From NCBI GenBank assembly GCA_031415375.1, contig JANORP010000194.1, positions 1-31,677 of the forward strand: 31,677 nucleotides of DNA, given 5' to 3'. The first letter of the stretch is position 1; the number at the start of each line of letters is the position of its first letter. A model generated the notes under the pieces. That model saw only the letters and a program-made list of their open reading frames with translations. It searched no databases and had not been told where the DNA came from. The position numbers and the translations under genes were made by a program. Origin of the DNA: JADKCL01 sp031415375 (GTDB lineage: Bacteria > Bacteroidota > Bacteroidia > J057 > JADKCL01). Shown piece after piece: positions 15,587 through 22,552 of this stretch.

Positions 15587-17134
15587 ATGAGCCTCCCGAT
15601 CAATATTCATGCGCTGCTTACAGGCCAGGTGATCGAATGGGATCGTTTGGAATTCAAAGAGGGCTGGAACCCATTGGCAGTCGGCAAGACGATTTGCGCC
15701 TTTGCCAACGACATCAACAATTGGGGTGGCGGCTACATTGTCATAGGTATCAAGGAAGTGAATCACCTCCCAGAGCTTCCTCCCGTGGGCCTCGCCCCTA
15801 GCGAAATAGATACCATCCAAAAGGAGTTGATTGCGCTCTGCAACCGAATACAACCCGTCTATTTCCCTGTCTCCGCGCCTGTCAGTTTCCAAGGGAAGAC
15901 AGTGTTTGTAATTTGGGTCCCCGGCGGCGAATCCAGACCTTATGCTGCACCTGCAGGACTCGGCAAGGAAGCGGGTCGTGAATATTATGTGCGACGGGGT
16001 TCGAGCACTTACAAGGCTAGCGGGGAGAATGAGCGCAAATTGATGGAGCTGACCGCCAAAATACCCTTTGACGATCGGATACATCATTCCGCAACGATTG
16101 AGGACATCAGCCTGCCGATCCTTCGTTCATTTTTGAAGCGGGTAGGAAGTGAACTCTTTCGTGCCTCAGACAAAATGCCCTTTGCAGATCTGCTACGACT
16201 AATGCGCGTCGCCCGAGGACCAGATGAATTCTTGCGCCCAACCAATGTGGGTCTGCTTTTCTTCAACTTGGAACCACATCTATTTTTTAGAGGTGCACAA
16301 ATCGAGATTGTCATCTTTGAGGATGAGACAGGCACAAATTTCAAAGAGAAAATCATCACGGGTCCACTCGACCTCCAGATAGAAGATGCCCTGCAATACA
16401 TCCAAAATGCGGTGATCCTAGAGGAGGCCCAAAAGGAAAAGGGACAAATCGAAACCCATCGGTTTTACAACTTCCCGCTCTATTCGCTCAAAGAGATCAT
16501 CGCCAATGCAGTCTATCACAAAAGCTACGAACGTCAAAATCCTATCGAGATAAGGGTTTTCCCTAACCGGATGGAGATTTTGAGCTATCCAGGCCCCATG
16601 CCCCCAGTCACTCAAAAACACTTGCGGGACCAGCAAATTGTCGCGAGGGATTATCGAAATCGGAAAGTCGGCGATTTCTTGAAAGAACTACGCATTACCG
16701 AGGGGCGAGGAACGGGTATTCCAAAATCAAAAGCGATCTTGTTGGCAAATGGGTCACCTGAACAGACACTGGAGACCGACGAAGAATGTTCCTTCTTTTT
16801 GGTAACAATACCCATACATCCATTTTTTAAACAAGTTGCTGATTCCGACCTGCTCAATGTCTCACTTTCTCCCCGCGAATTGGAGGTTCTTGATTTTTGT
16901 AGGACTCCTCAAAGACGAAAAGCAATCTTGGAAATGACTGGACTGAAAAACCAGACAAGCAACTACAATCGGAATATTTTGCCGCTTGTCAAGCGCAACC
17001 TATTGGTGATGACCCATGCCGAGCGGCCCAACAACAAGGACCAACGATATTTTACCAATGCTTCTTGCATCCGGTTTCTCGACAGGGTCCTTGGAAAACC
17101 ATCTTTGCAAGAGGGCGAAGTAACTAAGCAGTAA
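15587..17134 (+). CDS. AlbA_2 / ATPase-domain putative transcriptional regulator (COG2865-like), ends inside a tandem repeat
   Basis: The product has 515 residues. An N-terminal AlbA_2 (Schlafen-type) domain covers about residues 15-140 (EWDRLEFKEGWN, ICAFANDINNWGGGYIVIGI, REYYVRRGSSTYKA). A GHKL-like HATPase_c_4 region lies at about 295-405 (LKEIIANAVYHKSYE, VFPNRMEILSYPGPMPP, RITEGRGTGIPKSK). A winged-helix segment follows (LSPRELEVLDF ... NRNILPLVKRNLLVM). Such proteins are annotated as DNA-binding regulators or RecG-like helicase-related proteins; some are phage- or defence-associated. The gene starts 3 nt after the ALDH stop and ends with Val-Thr-Lys-Gln-stop, which is already the first repeat unit of the array at 17119-17371. 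The tail length is therefore repeat-dependent. Confidence 0.88.
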   Translation: MSLPINIHALLTGQVIEWDRLEFKEGWNPLAVGKTICAFANDINNWGGGYIVIGIKEVNHLPELPPVGLAPSEIDTIQKELIALCNRIQPVYFPVSAPVSFQGKTVFVIWVPGGESRPYAAPAGLGKEAGREYYVRRGSSTYKASGENERKLMELTAKIPFDDRIHHSATIEDISLPILRSFLKRVGSELFRASDKMPFADLLRLMRVARGPDEFLRPTNVGLLFFNLEPHLFFRGAQIEIVIFEDETGTNFKEKIITGPLDLQIEDALQYIQNAVILEEAQKEKGQIETHRFYNFPLYSLKEIIANAVYHKSYERQNPIEIRVFPNRMEILSYPGPMPPVTQKHLRDQQIVARDYRNRKVGDFLKELRITEGRGTGIPKSKAILLANGSPEQTLETDEECSFFLVTIPIHPFFKQVADSDLLNVSLSPRELEVLDFCRTPQRRKAILEMTGLKNQTSNYNRNILPLVKRNLLVMTHAERPNNKDQRYFTNASCIRFLDRVLGKPSLQEGEVTKQ

Positions 17135-17371
17135 CTAAGTCAGTAACTAAGTCAGTAACTAAGTCAGTAACTAAGTCAGTAACTAAGTCAGTAACTAAGT
17201 CAGTAACTAAGTCAGCAACTAAGTCAGCAACTAAGTCAGTAACTAAGTCAGCAACTAAGTCAGTAACTAAGTCAGTAACTAAGTCAGTAACTAAGTCAGT
17301 AACTAAGCAGTAACTAAGTCAGTAACTAAGTCAGTAACTAAGTCAGTAACTAAGCAGTAACTAAGTCAGTC
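17119..17371. repeat. 12-bp tandem repeat array (21 units) overlapping the 3' end of the AlbA_2 gene
   Basis: The consensus unit is AGTAACTAAGTC. I count 21 units plus a 4-nt partial unit. Eighteen units are 12 nt long; three are 11 nt with the T before the last C deleted (17119-17129, 17298-17308, 17345-17355). Three units carry AGC instead of AGT (17214-17225, 17226-17237, 17250-17261). On the plus strand only one frame lacks stops (GTA ACT AAG TCA, Val-Thr-Lys-Ser; Ala-Thr-Lys-Ser in the variants). That is the frame in which the gene enters the array. The first 11-nt unit shifts the frame and yields an immediate TAA. Confidence 0.98.
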
Positions 17372-17501
17372 GTCTGCCGATATTCCCCTCTTGTCGAAAA
17401 ATCATCCTATTCCGTCCATAACTCCGCTTCGCAACAAAAAAATCAGCGTAATTTTGGAGAACTAAATGGAGTGTGGCCGGGAAATATTGGGTTGGCGAGA
17501 A
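17372..17501. other. Gap between the repeat array and the M1 peptidase gene
   Basis: With the array this makes about 370 bases without a gene. Apart from the repeats, only the promoter-like site near 17449 was seen. Confidence 0.5.
17449..17456 (+). promoter_or_regulatory. -7 promoter element candidate for the M1 peptidase gene
   Basis: TAATTTTG matches TAnnTTTG exactly; a TTC at 17428-17430 is a weak -33 box (18-nt spacing). Transcription would start near 17461. That leaves almost no leader for the ATG at 17466 and about 40 nt for the ATG at 17502. Confidence 0.4.
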
Positions 17502-19709
17502 ATGAGGTACATCTGTGCCTTCATTTGGATCGGTTTTGTCCTGCCTGAAGCCCTTTGGTCGCAAACTGGCAACCCATTTCAACCACTTTCTTGTGAATGG
17601 GCCTCCCCTAGTGCCAGCCGACTCGCATCGGGTGCTCCAGGGCCGACCTATTGGCAGCAACGCGCCAATTACAAAATCGCCGTCGTGCTTGACGATGTTC
17701 GTCAGCGCCTTACTGGCGAAGAAACGATCACTTACTACAACCACAGTCCGCACTCCCTGAGCTACCTCTGGATGCAGCTGGATCAAAATCTGCGCATGCC
17801 AGACGCCATGACGCGGCAGACCGAGTCTGCCCGCGCCTACTCCAACGCCAACCAATTTGATCGCCATTTCTTGCAGGAGCCGACCTTTTTGGGCGGATTC
17901 CAAGCACTGGAGATCACCAACCTTGGGCAGTCGATGGCACATACCGTCGTGGAGACCAATATGCGCGTCGATCTGACGCAGCCCTTGCTGCCTGGCGACT
18001 CGATCATCCTGCAACTCAAATGGGCATATCCCATCAACGATGCCCGCTTGGAGGGCAGAAGCGGATTTGAGTATTTCCCTGAAGACGGCAACCACATCTA
18101 TGAAGTCGCCCAGTTCTATCCCCGCATGTGCGTCTATGACGATGTCAAGGGTTGGGAGAATACGCCGTTTTATGGGCCTGCCGAGTTTGGCCTTGAGTTC
18201 GGCAATTTTGATTGCACGATCGACGTTCCTGCCGACCACATCGTAAACGCCACGGGAACCCTGGTCAATCCTGATGCGGTCTTGAGCAAAGAGCAGGTCC
18301 GGCGGCTATCGATGCTGTCGGCCAAGCCCGGGCTTCCACAATTTATCGTGAAGCCCGAGGAGGCCCTACTCGCGCAAAAGAGCAAGGCTACAACCCGCAA
18401 AATCTGGCATTTTCAGGCTCAGAATGTACGTGATATTGCCTTTGCGAGCTCCCGTAAGTTCATTTGGGATGCCGCAGAAACCGAGATTGGTGGGAAAAAA
18501 GTGCGTGCACAGTCATTTTATCCCGGCGAGGCGATGCCGCTCTGGGACAAGTATGCCACGCATACCATCATCCATACCCTCAAAACCTATTCGGGGCTCA
18601 CGCTCGACTACCCCTACCCGGTCGCATCGGCAGTCAATGGCCCTGTGTGGGGCATGGAATACCCCATGCTGGCCTTCTGCGGGGGCCGCCCGACATCTTC
18701 GGGTTATTATTCCCGACAAGCCAAATACATGATGATCGGCGTGGTGATCCATGAGGTCGGCCACAATTTTTTCCCGATGGTCGTGAACAGTGACGAGCGA
18801 CGCTGGGCATGGATGGACGAGGGCCTCAACTCATTTTGCCAAATCATCGCCGAGAAAACCTTCGAGCATGGATTTCCCTTGCGACGCGGTGCGGCTGCGA
18901 GCATCGCGGATTTCATGCTCACGCGCGACCATCAGCCGATCATGACCAACCCTGAGTCGCTGCGCGACAATGGGGCCATCAGCTATGAAAAGACTGCCAT
19001 TGGCTTGAATATCTTGCGCAACGAAGTGATGGGGCCAGTCGTCTTTGACATGGCATTCAAGGAGTACGTGCGACGCTGGGCCTTTAAGCATCCAGAACCC
19101 GCAGACTTTTTTCGTACCATGGAAGATGCCTCTGGCCACGCCTTGAGCTGGTTTTGGCGCACCTGGTTTTATGAGGCACAACCGATGGAGATGGGCATCA
19201 GCCGTGTCAAACATTACCTCCTGAACAAAAACCGTGCTTCCAAGGACTTCATCGATCCCCACCACATAACCTTGCCACGCAAAGGAGCCGAGGTCTGCTA
19301 TGTCGATGGCTGGCCAGAACTCAAGGATCGCTACAGCGACCAAACCAGTACAAGTGGCGAGAGCAGTGAAGAAATCGTGCAAGACATGATGCGCAACGCG
19401 CCGCTCGCAGCCGACACCGTGCGGGCCTACCACGTCTATCAAGTGAACATCGAGCGCAACGGTGGTTGCATTCTCCCGATACAATTGGAGGCGATCTATG
19501 TCGATGGCACGCGTGAGCGCTTCAGGCTACCCGCCGAGGTGTGGATGACCGGTCTGCGCAGCTTTGTAAAAGAAGTCTATGCCGACAAAGCCATCTTGGG
19601 CTTTGTGCTAGACCCCGAGCACGCCGTGCCAGACACCGACCGCAGCAACGATTTCTTCCCCCGTGAAGAAGCCGTCACCAAGTTTGAAACCGCCGACCTG
19701 CGGAAATAA
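17502..19709 (+). CDS. Secreted M1-family (gluzincin) metallopeptidase
   Basis: This is a 735-residue M1 aminopeptidase-like protein. The zinc site HEVGH is at residues 417-421 and the third ligand Glu440 lies in WMDEGLN, giving HExxH-x18-E. The exopeptidase loop is GMEYP at about 384-388 (GxMEN in classical members), and SYEKTAIGL supplies the likely catalytic Tyr. An N-terminal signal peptide (MRYICAFIWIGFVLPEALWS) predicts export. An in-frame ATG at 17466 would add 12 residues with no net positive charge; the promoter and the signal peptide both favour 17502. The C-terminal ~150 residues are beta-rich and not recognised. M1 enzymes of this type trim peptides in the periplasm or at the surface. 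It appears monocistronic. Confidence 0.92.
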   Translation: MRYICAFIWIGFVLPEALWSQTGNPFQPLSCEWASPSASRLASGAPGPTYWQQRANYKIAVVLDDVRQRLTGEETITYYNHSPHSLSYLWMQLDQNLRMPDAMTRQTESARAYSNANQFDRHFLQEPTFLGGFQALEITNLGQSMAHTVVETNMRVDLTQPLLPGDSIILQLKWAYPINDARLEGRSGFEYFPEDGNHIYEVAQFYPRMCVYDDVKGWENTPFYGPAEFGLEFGNFDCTIDVPADHIVNATGTLVNPDAVLSKEQVRRLSMLSAKPGLPQFIVKPEEALLAQKSKATTRKIWHFQAQNVRDIAFASSRKFIWDAAETEIGGKKVRAQSFYPGEAMPLWDKYATHTIIHTLKTYSGLTLDYPYPVASAVNGPVWGMEYPMLAFCGGRPTSSGYYSRQAKYMMIGVVIHEVGHNFFPMVVNSDERRWAWMDEGLNSFCQIIAEKTFEHGFPLRRGAAASIADFMLTRDHQPIMTNPESLRDNGAISYEKTAIGLNILRNEVMGPVVFDMAFKEYVRRWAFKHPEPADFFRTMEDASGHALSWFWRTWFYEAQPMEMGISRVKHYLLNKNRASKDFIDPHHITLPRKGAEVCYVDGWPELKDRYSDQTSTSGESSEEIVQDMMRNAPLAADTVRAYHVYQVNIERNGGCILPIQLEAIYVDGTRERFRLPAEVWMTGLRSFVKEVYADKAILGFVLDPEHAVPDTDRSNDFFPREEAVTKFETADLRK

Positions 19710-19782
19710 GCACATTCCGATCGGTAGTGCCCGCCTAGGTGACGATTTCTGCGTCCGCAAAAAATACATGTTCAGTTTTCGG

Positions 19783-19813
19783 TTGTCGTGGGCGTAACCT
19801 TGGGGTAATTTTG
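19783..19813 (+). promoter_or_regulatory. Bacteroidota -33/-7 promoter for the PEPM-like/ada operon
   Basis: TTG (19783-19785) is followed after 20 nt by TAATTTTG (19806-19813), an exact TAnnTTTG. This is the best-spaced promoter in the window. Transcription would begin near 19819, ahead of the ATG at 19838. The in-frame GTG at 19739 lies upstream of the promoter and is therefore unlikely to be used. Confidence 0.55.
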
Positions 19814-19837
19814 AGCAAATCTAAACCCTTGACCCCA

Positions 19838-20614
19838 ATGACTTCTCACATAGATGATTTCAGAATGCTGCATTCCCAAGCCAAGCCTTTGCTGCTAGGG
19901 AATGCATGGAATGTGCAAAGCGCCCAAATCTTGGAAAAAGTTGGGTTTGCAGCCGTGGCGACATCCAGTGCTGCCATTGCACGCACACTTGGCTACCAAG
20001 ATGGAGAAGATATGCCCTTTGAAGACTATCTTTTCATCATCAAACGAATGAAAAAAGCCATCCAAGTACCCTTCTCGGTCGATCTGGAGGCAGGGTATGG
20101 AGCGACTCCCGCCCAAGTCATAGACAACATCACCCAGTTGTATGATTTGGGTGTGGTCGGGATCAATCTCGAGGATACCTGGGTGGCCGATGGCGTGCGG
20201 CACCTACAAAACACGGGGGTATTTGTAAATAAGCTTGCTCGGATCACCGAGGGCTTGGCTGCCAAAAATATAGACATGTTCATCAATGTACGCACCGATG
20301 TATTCCTGCTGCGCATGCCCAATGCACTGGAGGAATCCTTGCACAGAATCGAGGCTTATCAGGCCCACAAGATCGATGGCATTTTCCTGCCCTTTGCGAT
20401 CCATGAGCACGACATCCGAATCGTGTTGGAGCAGCTGCGTGTGCCGCTCAATCTCTTGTGCGTGCACGATCTGCCGAGCTACGAAAATTTGCACCAATGG
20501 GGCGTGAAACGCATCAGCATGGGTAGCTTGTTCAATGCACAAGCCTACAAATCCCTCGAAAAAACCGCCGACGAGGTGATCAATGCACAAGATTTCACCA
20601 TGCTCTTCCAATAA
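19838..20614 (+). CDS. Isocitrate lyase / PEP mutase superfamily protein
   Basis: The 258-residue TIM-barrel protein belongs to the PEPM/ICL superfamily. It has LLLGNAWNVQSAQILEKVGF (family N-terminal strand-helix), ATSSAAIA, the Mg-binding strand VDLEAGYG, GINLED, and FINVRTDVFLL. C-C or P-C bond lyases of this family act on oxaloacetate-like substrates. The loop after GINLED reads TWVADG, without the EDK of PEP mutase or the KKCGH of isocitrate lyase. It therefore belongs to the broad, functionally unassigned COG2513-type branch. The ATG at 19838 is chosen from the promoter position and family alignment. The Ada gene starts 15 nt downstream, so the two are probably co-transcribed. Confidence 0.85.
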   Translation: MTSHIDDFRMLHSQAKPLLLGNAWNVQSAQILEKVGFAAVATSSAAIARTLGYQDGEDMPFEDYLFIIKRMKKAIQVPFSVDLEAGYGATPAQVIDNITQLYDLGVVGINLEDTWVADGVRHLQNTGVFVNKLARITEGLAAKNIDMFINVRTDVFLLRMPNALEESLHRIEAYQAHKIDGIFLPFAIHEHDIRIVLEQLRVPLNLLCVHDLPSYENLHQWGVKRISMGSLFNAQAYKSLEKTADEVINAQDFTMLFQ

Positions 20615-20629
20615 GCTCGCCCTATTCAA

Positions 20630-21682
20630 TTGACAGATGACAGGATGTACCAGGCCATCGTGGAAAAGGATTCGACCTTTGAAGGCGTGTTTTTCACTGC
20701 GGTAAAAACGACCGGCATCTTTTGCCGCCCCACCTGCACGGCCCGCAAACCCAAAAGGGAAAACGTCAATTTTTACAGCACAAGCAAGGAGGCCATTTTG
20801 AAGGGTTTTAGGCCCTGCAAGGTCTGCAAACCCTTGGAGCTTGCTGGGCAAACACCCGACTACATCCAAGAAATACTTCAGGCACTCGCCCTGGACCCAT
20901 CCAAGAAATTCAAGGATGGTGATTTGATCCAAAAAGGCTTGGAACCGAGCAAAGTCAGGCGCTGGTTTCTCAAAAATCACGGGATTACATTTCAAGCATA
21001 TCAGCGGATGTTTCGCATCAACTCGGCCTTCAAAAAAATCCAGCAAGGTGCCTCTGTCACTTCGGCAGCCTTTGATGTGGGCTACGAATCCCTGAGCGGA
21101 TTCAATGAGACCTTCAGATCAATCTTTGGTGTGGCGCCCAGCAACAGCCGCGCGCAAACCGTCATCAATCTCACGCGGTTGGAGACGCCGCTGGGTACCA
21201 TGTTTGCCTGTGCGGTCGATGAAGGCATTTGTCTCCTGGAATTTTCGGACCGCAAGATGTTGGAAACAGAATTCAAGATACTTTCTAAAAAATTGAATGC
21301 CAACATTCTACAAGGCGATCACCCGCATTTTGACTTGCTGAAGCAGGAATTAGGGGAATATTTTGCGCAGCAACGTCAGGTATTTACCGTGCCCTTGGTG
21401 ACACCAGGCACCGTATTTCAGCAGGCTGTTTGGGCAGCTTTGCAGCATATTCCGTATGGTGAGACGCGCTCCTACAAAACCCAGGCAGCTATGATCGATC
21501 GGCCAAATGCCGTGCGTGCTGTCGGCACCGCCAATGGCATGAACAAGATTTCGATCCTGATCCCTTGCCACCGCGTGATCGGTGACGATGGCGCACTCAC
21601 AGGCTACGGAGGCGGTCTCTGGCGAAAAAAATGGCTCTTGGACCTGGAATGTAGCCATTCCCTGCCGCCTGCCCACTTGTAA
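20630..21682 (+). CDS. ada: Ada-type bifunctional methylated-DNA repair protein and transcriptional activator
   Basis: The product has 350 residues in full Ada order. The N-terminal zinc/methylphosphotriester domain carries Cys32, Cys36, Cys63 and Cys66 (GIFCRPTC, RPCKVC). The AraC-type helix-turn-helix covers about 85-172 (SVTSAAFDVGYESLSGFNETFR). The C-terminal O6-alkylguanine methyltransferase domain has the acceptor Cys313 (IPCHRVIG), with VGTANG just before it. It removes methyl groups from DNA phosphotriesters and O6-methylguanine; methylation of the N-terminal Cys converts E. coli Ada into an activator. The start is a TTG at 20630; the segment from it aligns with the LTDDQRW region of E. 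coli Ada. The ATG at 20645 is an alternative. Confidence 0.95.
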   Translation: MTDDRMYQAIVEKDSTFEGVFFTAVKTTGIFCRPTCTARKPKRENVNFYSTSKEAILKGFRPCKVCKPLELAGQTPDYIQEILQALALDPSKKFKDGDLIQKGLEPSKVRRWFLKNHGITFQAYQRMFRINSAFKKIQQGASVTSAAFDVGYESLSGFNETFRSIFGVAPSNSRAQTVINLTRLETPLGTMFACAVDEGICLLEFSDRKMLETEFKILSKKLNANILQGDHPHFDLLKQELGEYFAQQRQVFTVPLVTPGTVFQQAVWAALQHIPYGETRSYKTQAAMIDRPNAVRAVGTANGMNKISILIPCHRVIGDDGALTGYGGGLWRKKWLLDLECSHSLPPAHL

Positions 21683-21811
21683 CGGCATGGCGTTTACCGA
21701 TCAGGATTCTCGATCATGTTGCGATCATTGCTCCGCATCAGCCATGCCCCATTTTCGCACGCGTTCATCATCCTCTGCTTTTTTCGTAACATTGGGCTTC
21801 TTTTGAGAAGC

Positions 21812-22552
21812 ATGAAAAACTATCGCTGGATCTTGTTGTCGTCTTTGTTGGTGCTGTTTGGCTGCGAAGAGCCTGCGGAGGAGAATGACAAGCGTGAACA
21901 CCTCCCACTTGAGATTGATCAGCCGCAGGAAAGCAAGCCTGTCAAAATTTCTGAGTTCGAGCAGGAATTTCGCGACTCGGGCTTGGTCGATCTGGAGGAG
22001 TACATCCCTGGCATTCGCATCGACCTCAAGTACACGACGACCGACAACTTTGTGCATGCCGATGTCTATGGCGACTTGACAAAATGCTTCATGCGCAAGG
22101 AAGCGGCCGACAAGCTCAAAAAAGCGCAGGAATTGTTGCAAAAAGAAAGACCTGGGTATTCGCTCCTGGTCTTTGATGGCGTGCGCCCGTTTAGGGTGCA
22201 GCAATTGATGTGGGATTCCCTCCATATCCCCAACAAACGCAACTACCTCGCGCCGCCCTCAGAAGGTTCTGTACACAACTATGGCTGCGCCGCCGACCTG
22301 AGCGTAGCCGATAGCCTCGGCAAGGAGCTCGACATGGGCACGCCATTTGATTTTTTTGGGGAATTGGCGCAACCCAAGTTTGAGGGGCAGATGCTCGCCA
22401 ATGGCAAGCTCAGCAAGGATCAGCACAGCAATCGCCTACTGTTGCGCCGCGTGATGAAAAAAGCAGGCTTCTTTGACATCCAAACCGAGTGGTGGCATTT
22501 CAACGCTTTCGGCAGTTCGTCGGTGAAGCGGATGTTTTCCAGATTGCCTTAA
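21812..22552 (+). CDS. D-alanyl-D-alanine dipeptidase (VanX-like, M15D) lipoprotein
   Basis: The product has 246 residues and starts at 21812, with GAGAAG just upstream. The lipoprotein signal ends at Cys18 (LLVLFGC). The catalytic motifs are complete: Arg125 in DGVRPFRVQ, the zinc motif S-x-H-x6-D (SVHNYGCAADLS, His155 and Asp162), and EWWHF with general base Glu226 and zinc ligand His229. VanX-type enzymes hydrolyse D-Ala-D-Ala. Chromosomal exported homologues without a vanHA context, as here, are usually linked to peptidoglycan dipeptide recycling or use rather than to glycopeptide resistance. The stop codon directly abuts the stop of the convergent gene. The open frame back to 21716 has no plausible leader. 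Confidence 0.93.
   Translation: MKNYRWILLSSLLVLFGCEEPAEENDKREHLPLEIDQPQESKPVKISEFEQEFRDSGLVDLEEYIPGIRIDLKYTTTDNFVHADVYGDLTKCFMRKEAADKLKKAQELLQKERPGYSLLVFDGVRPFRVQQLMWDSLHIPNKRNYLAPPSEGSVHNYGCAADLSVADSLGKELDMGTPFDFFGELAQPKFEGQMLANGKLSKDQHSNRLLLRRVMKKAGFFDIQTEWWHFNAFGSSSVKRMFSRLP

Noticed and set aside
17119..17371. CRISPR array
   Set aside because: Units are 12 bp and directly adjacent with no spacers, and no cas genes are present.
21812..22552. Vancomycin-resistance determinant
   Set aside because: VanX-like motifs are present, but there are no vanH, vanA or vanRS neighbours; the protein is a chromosomal lipoprotein.
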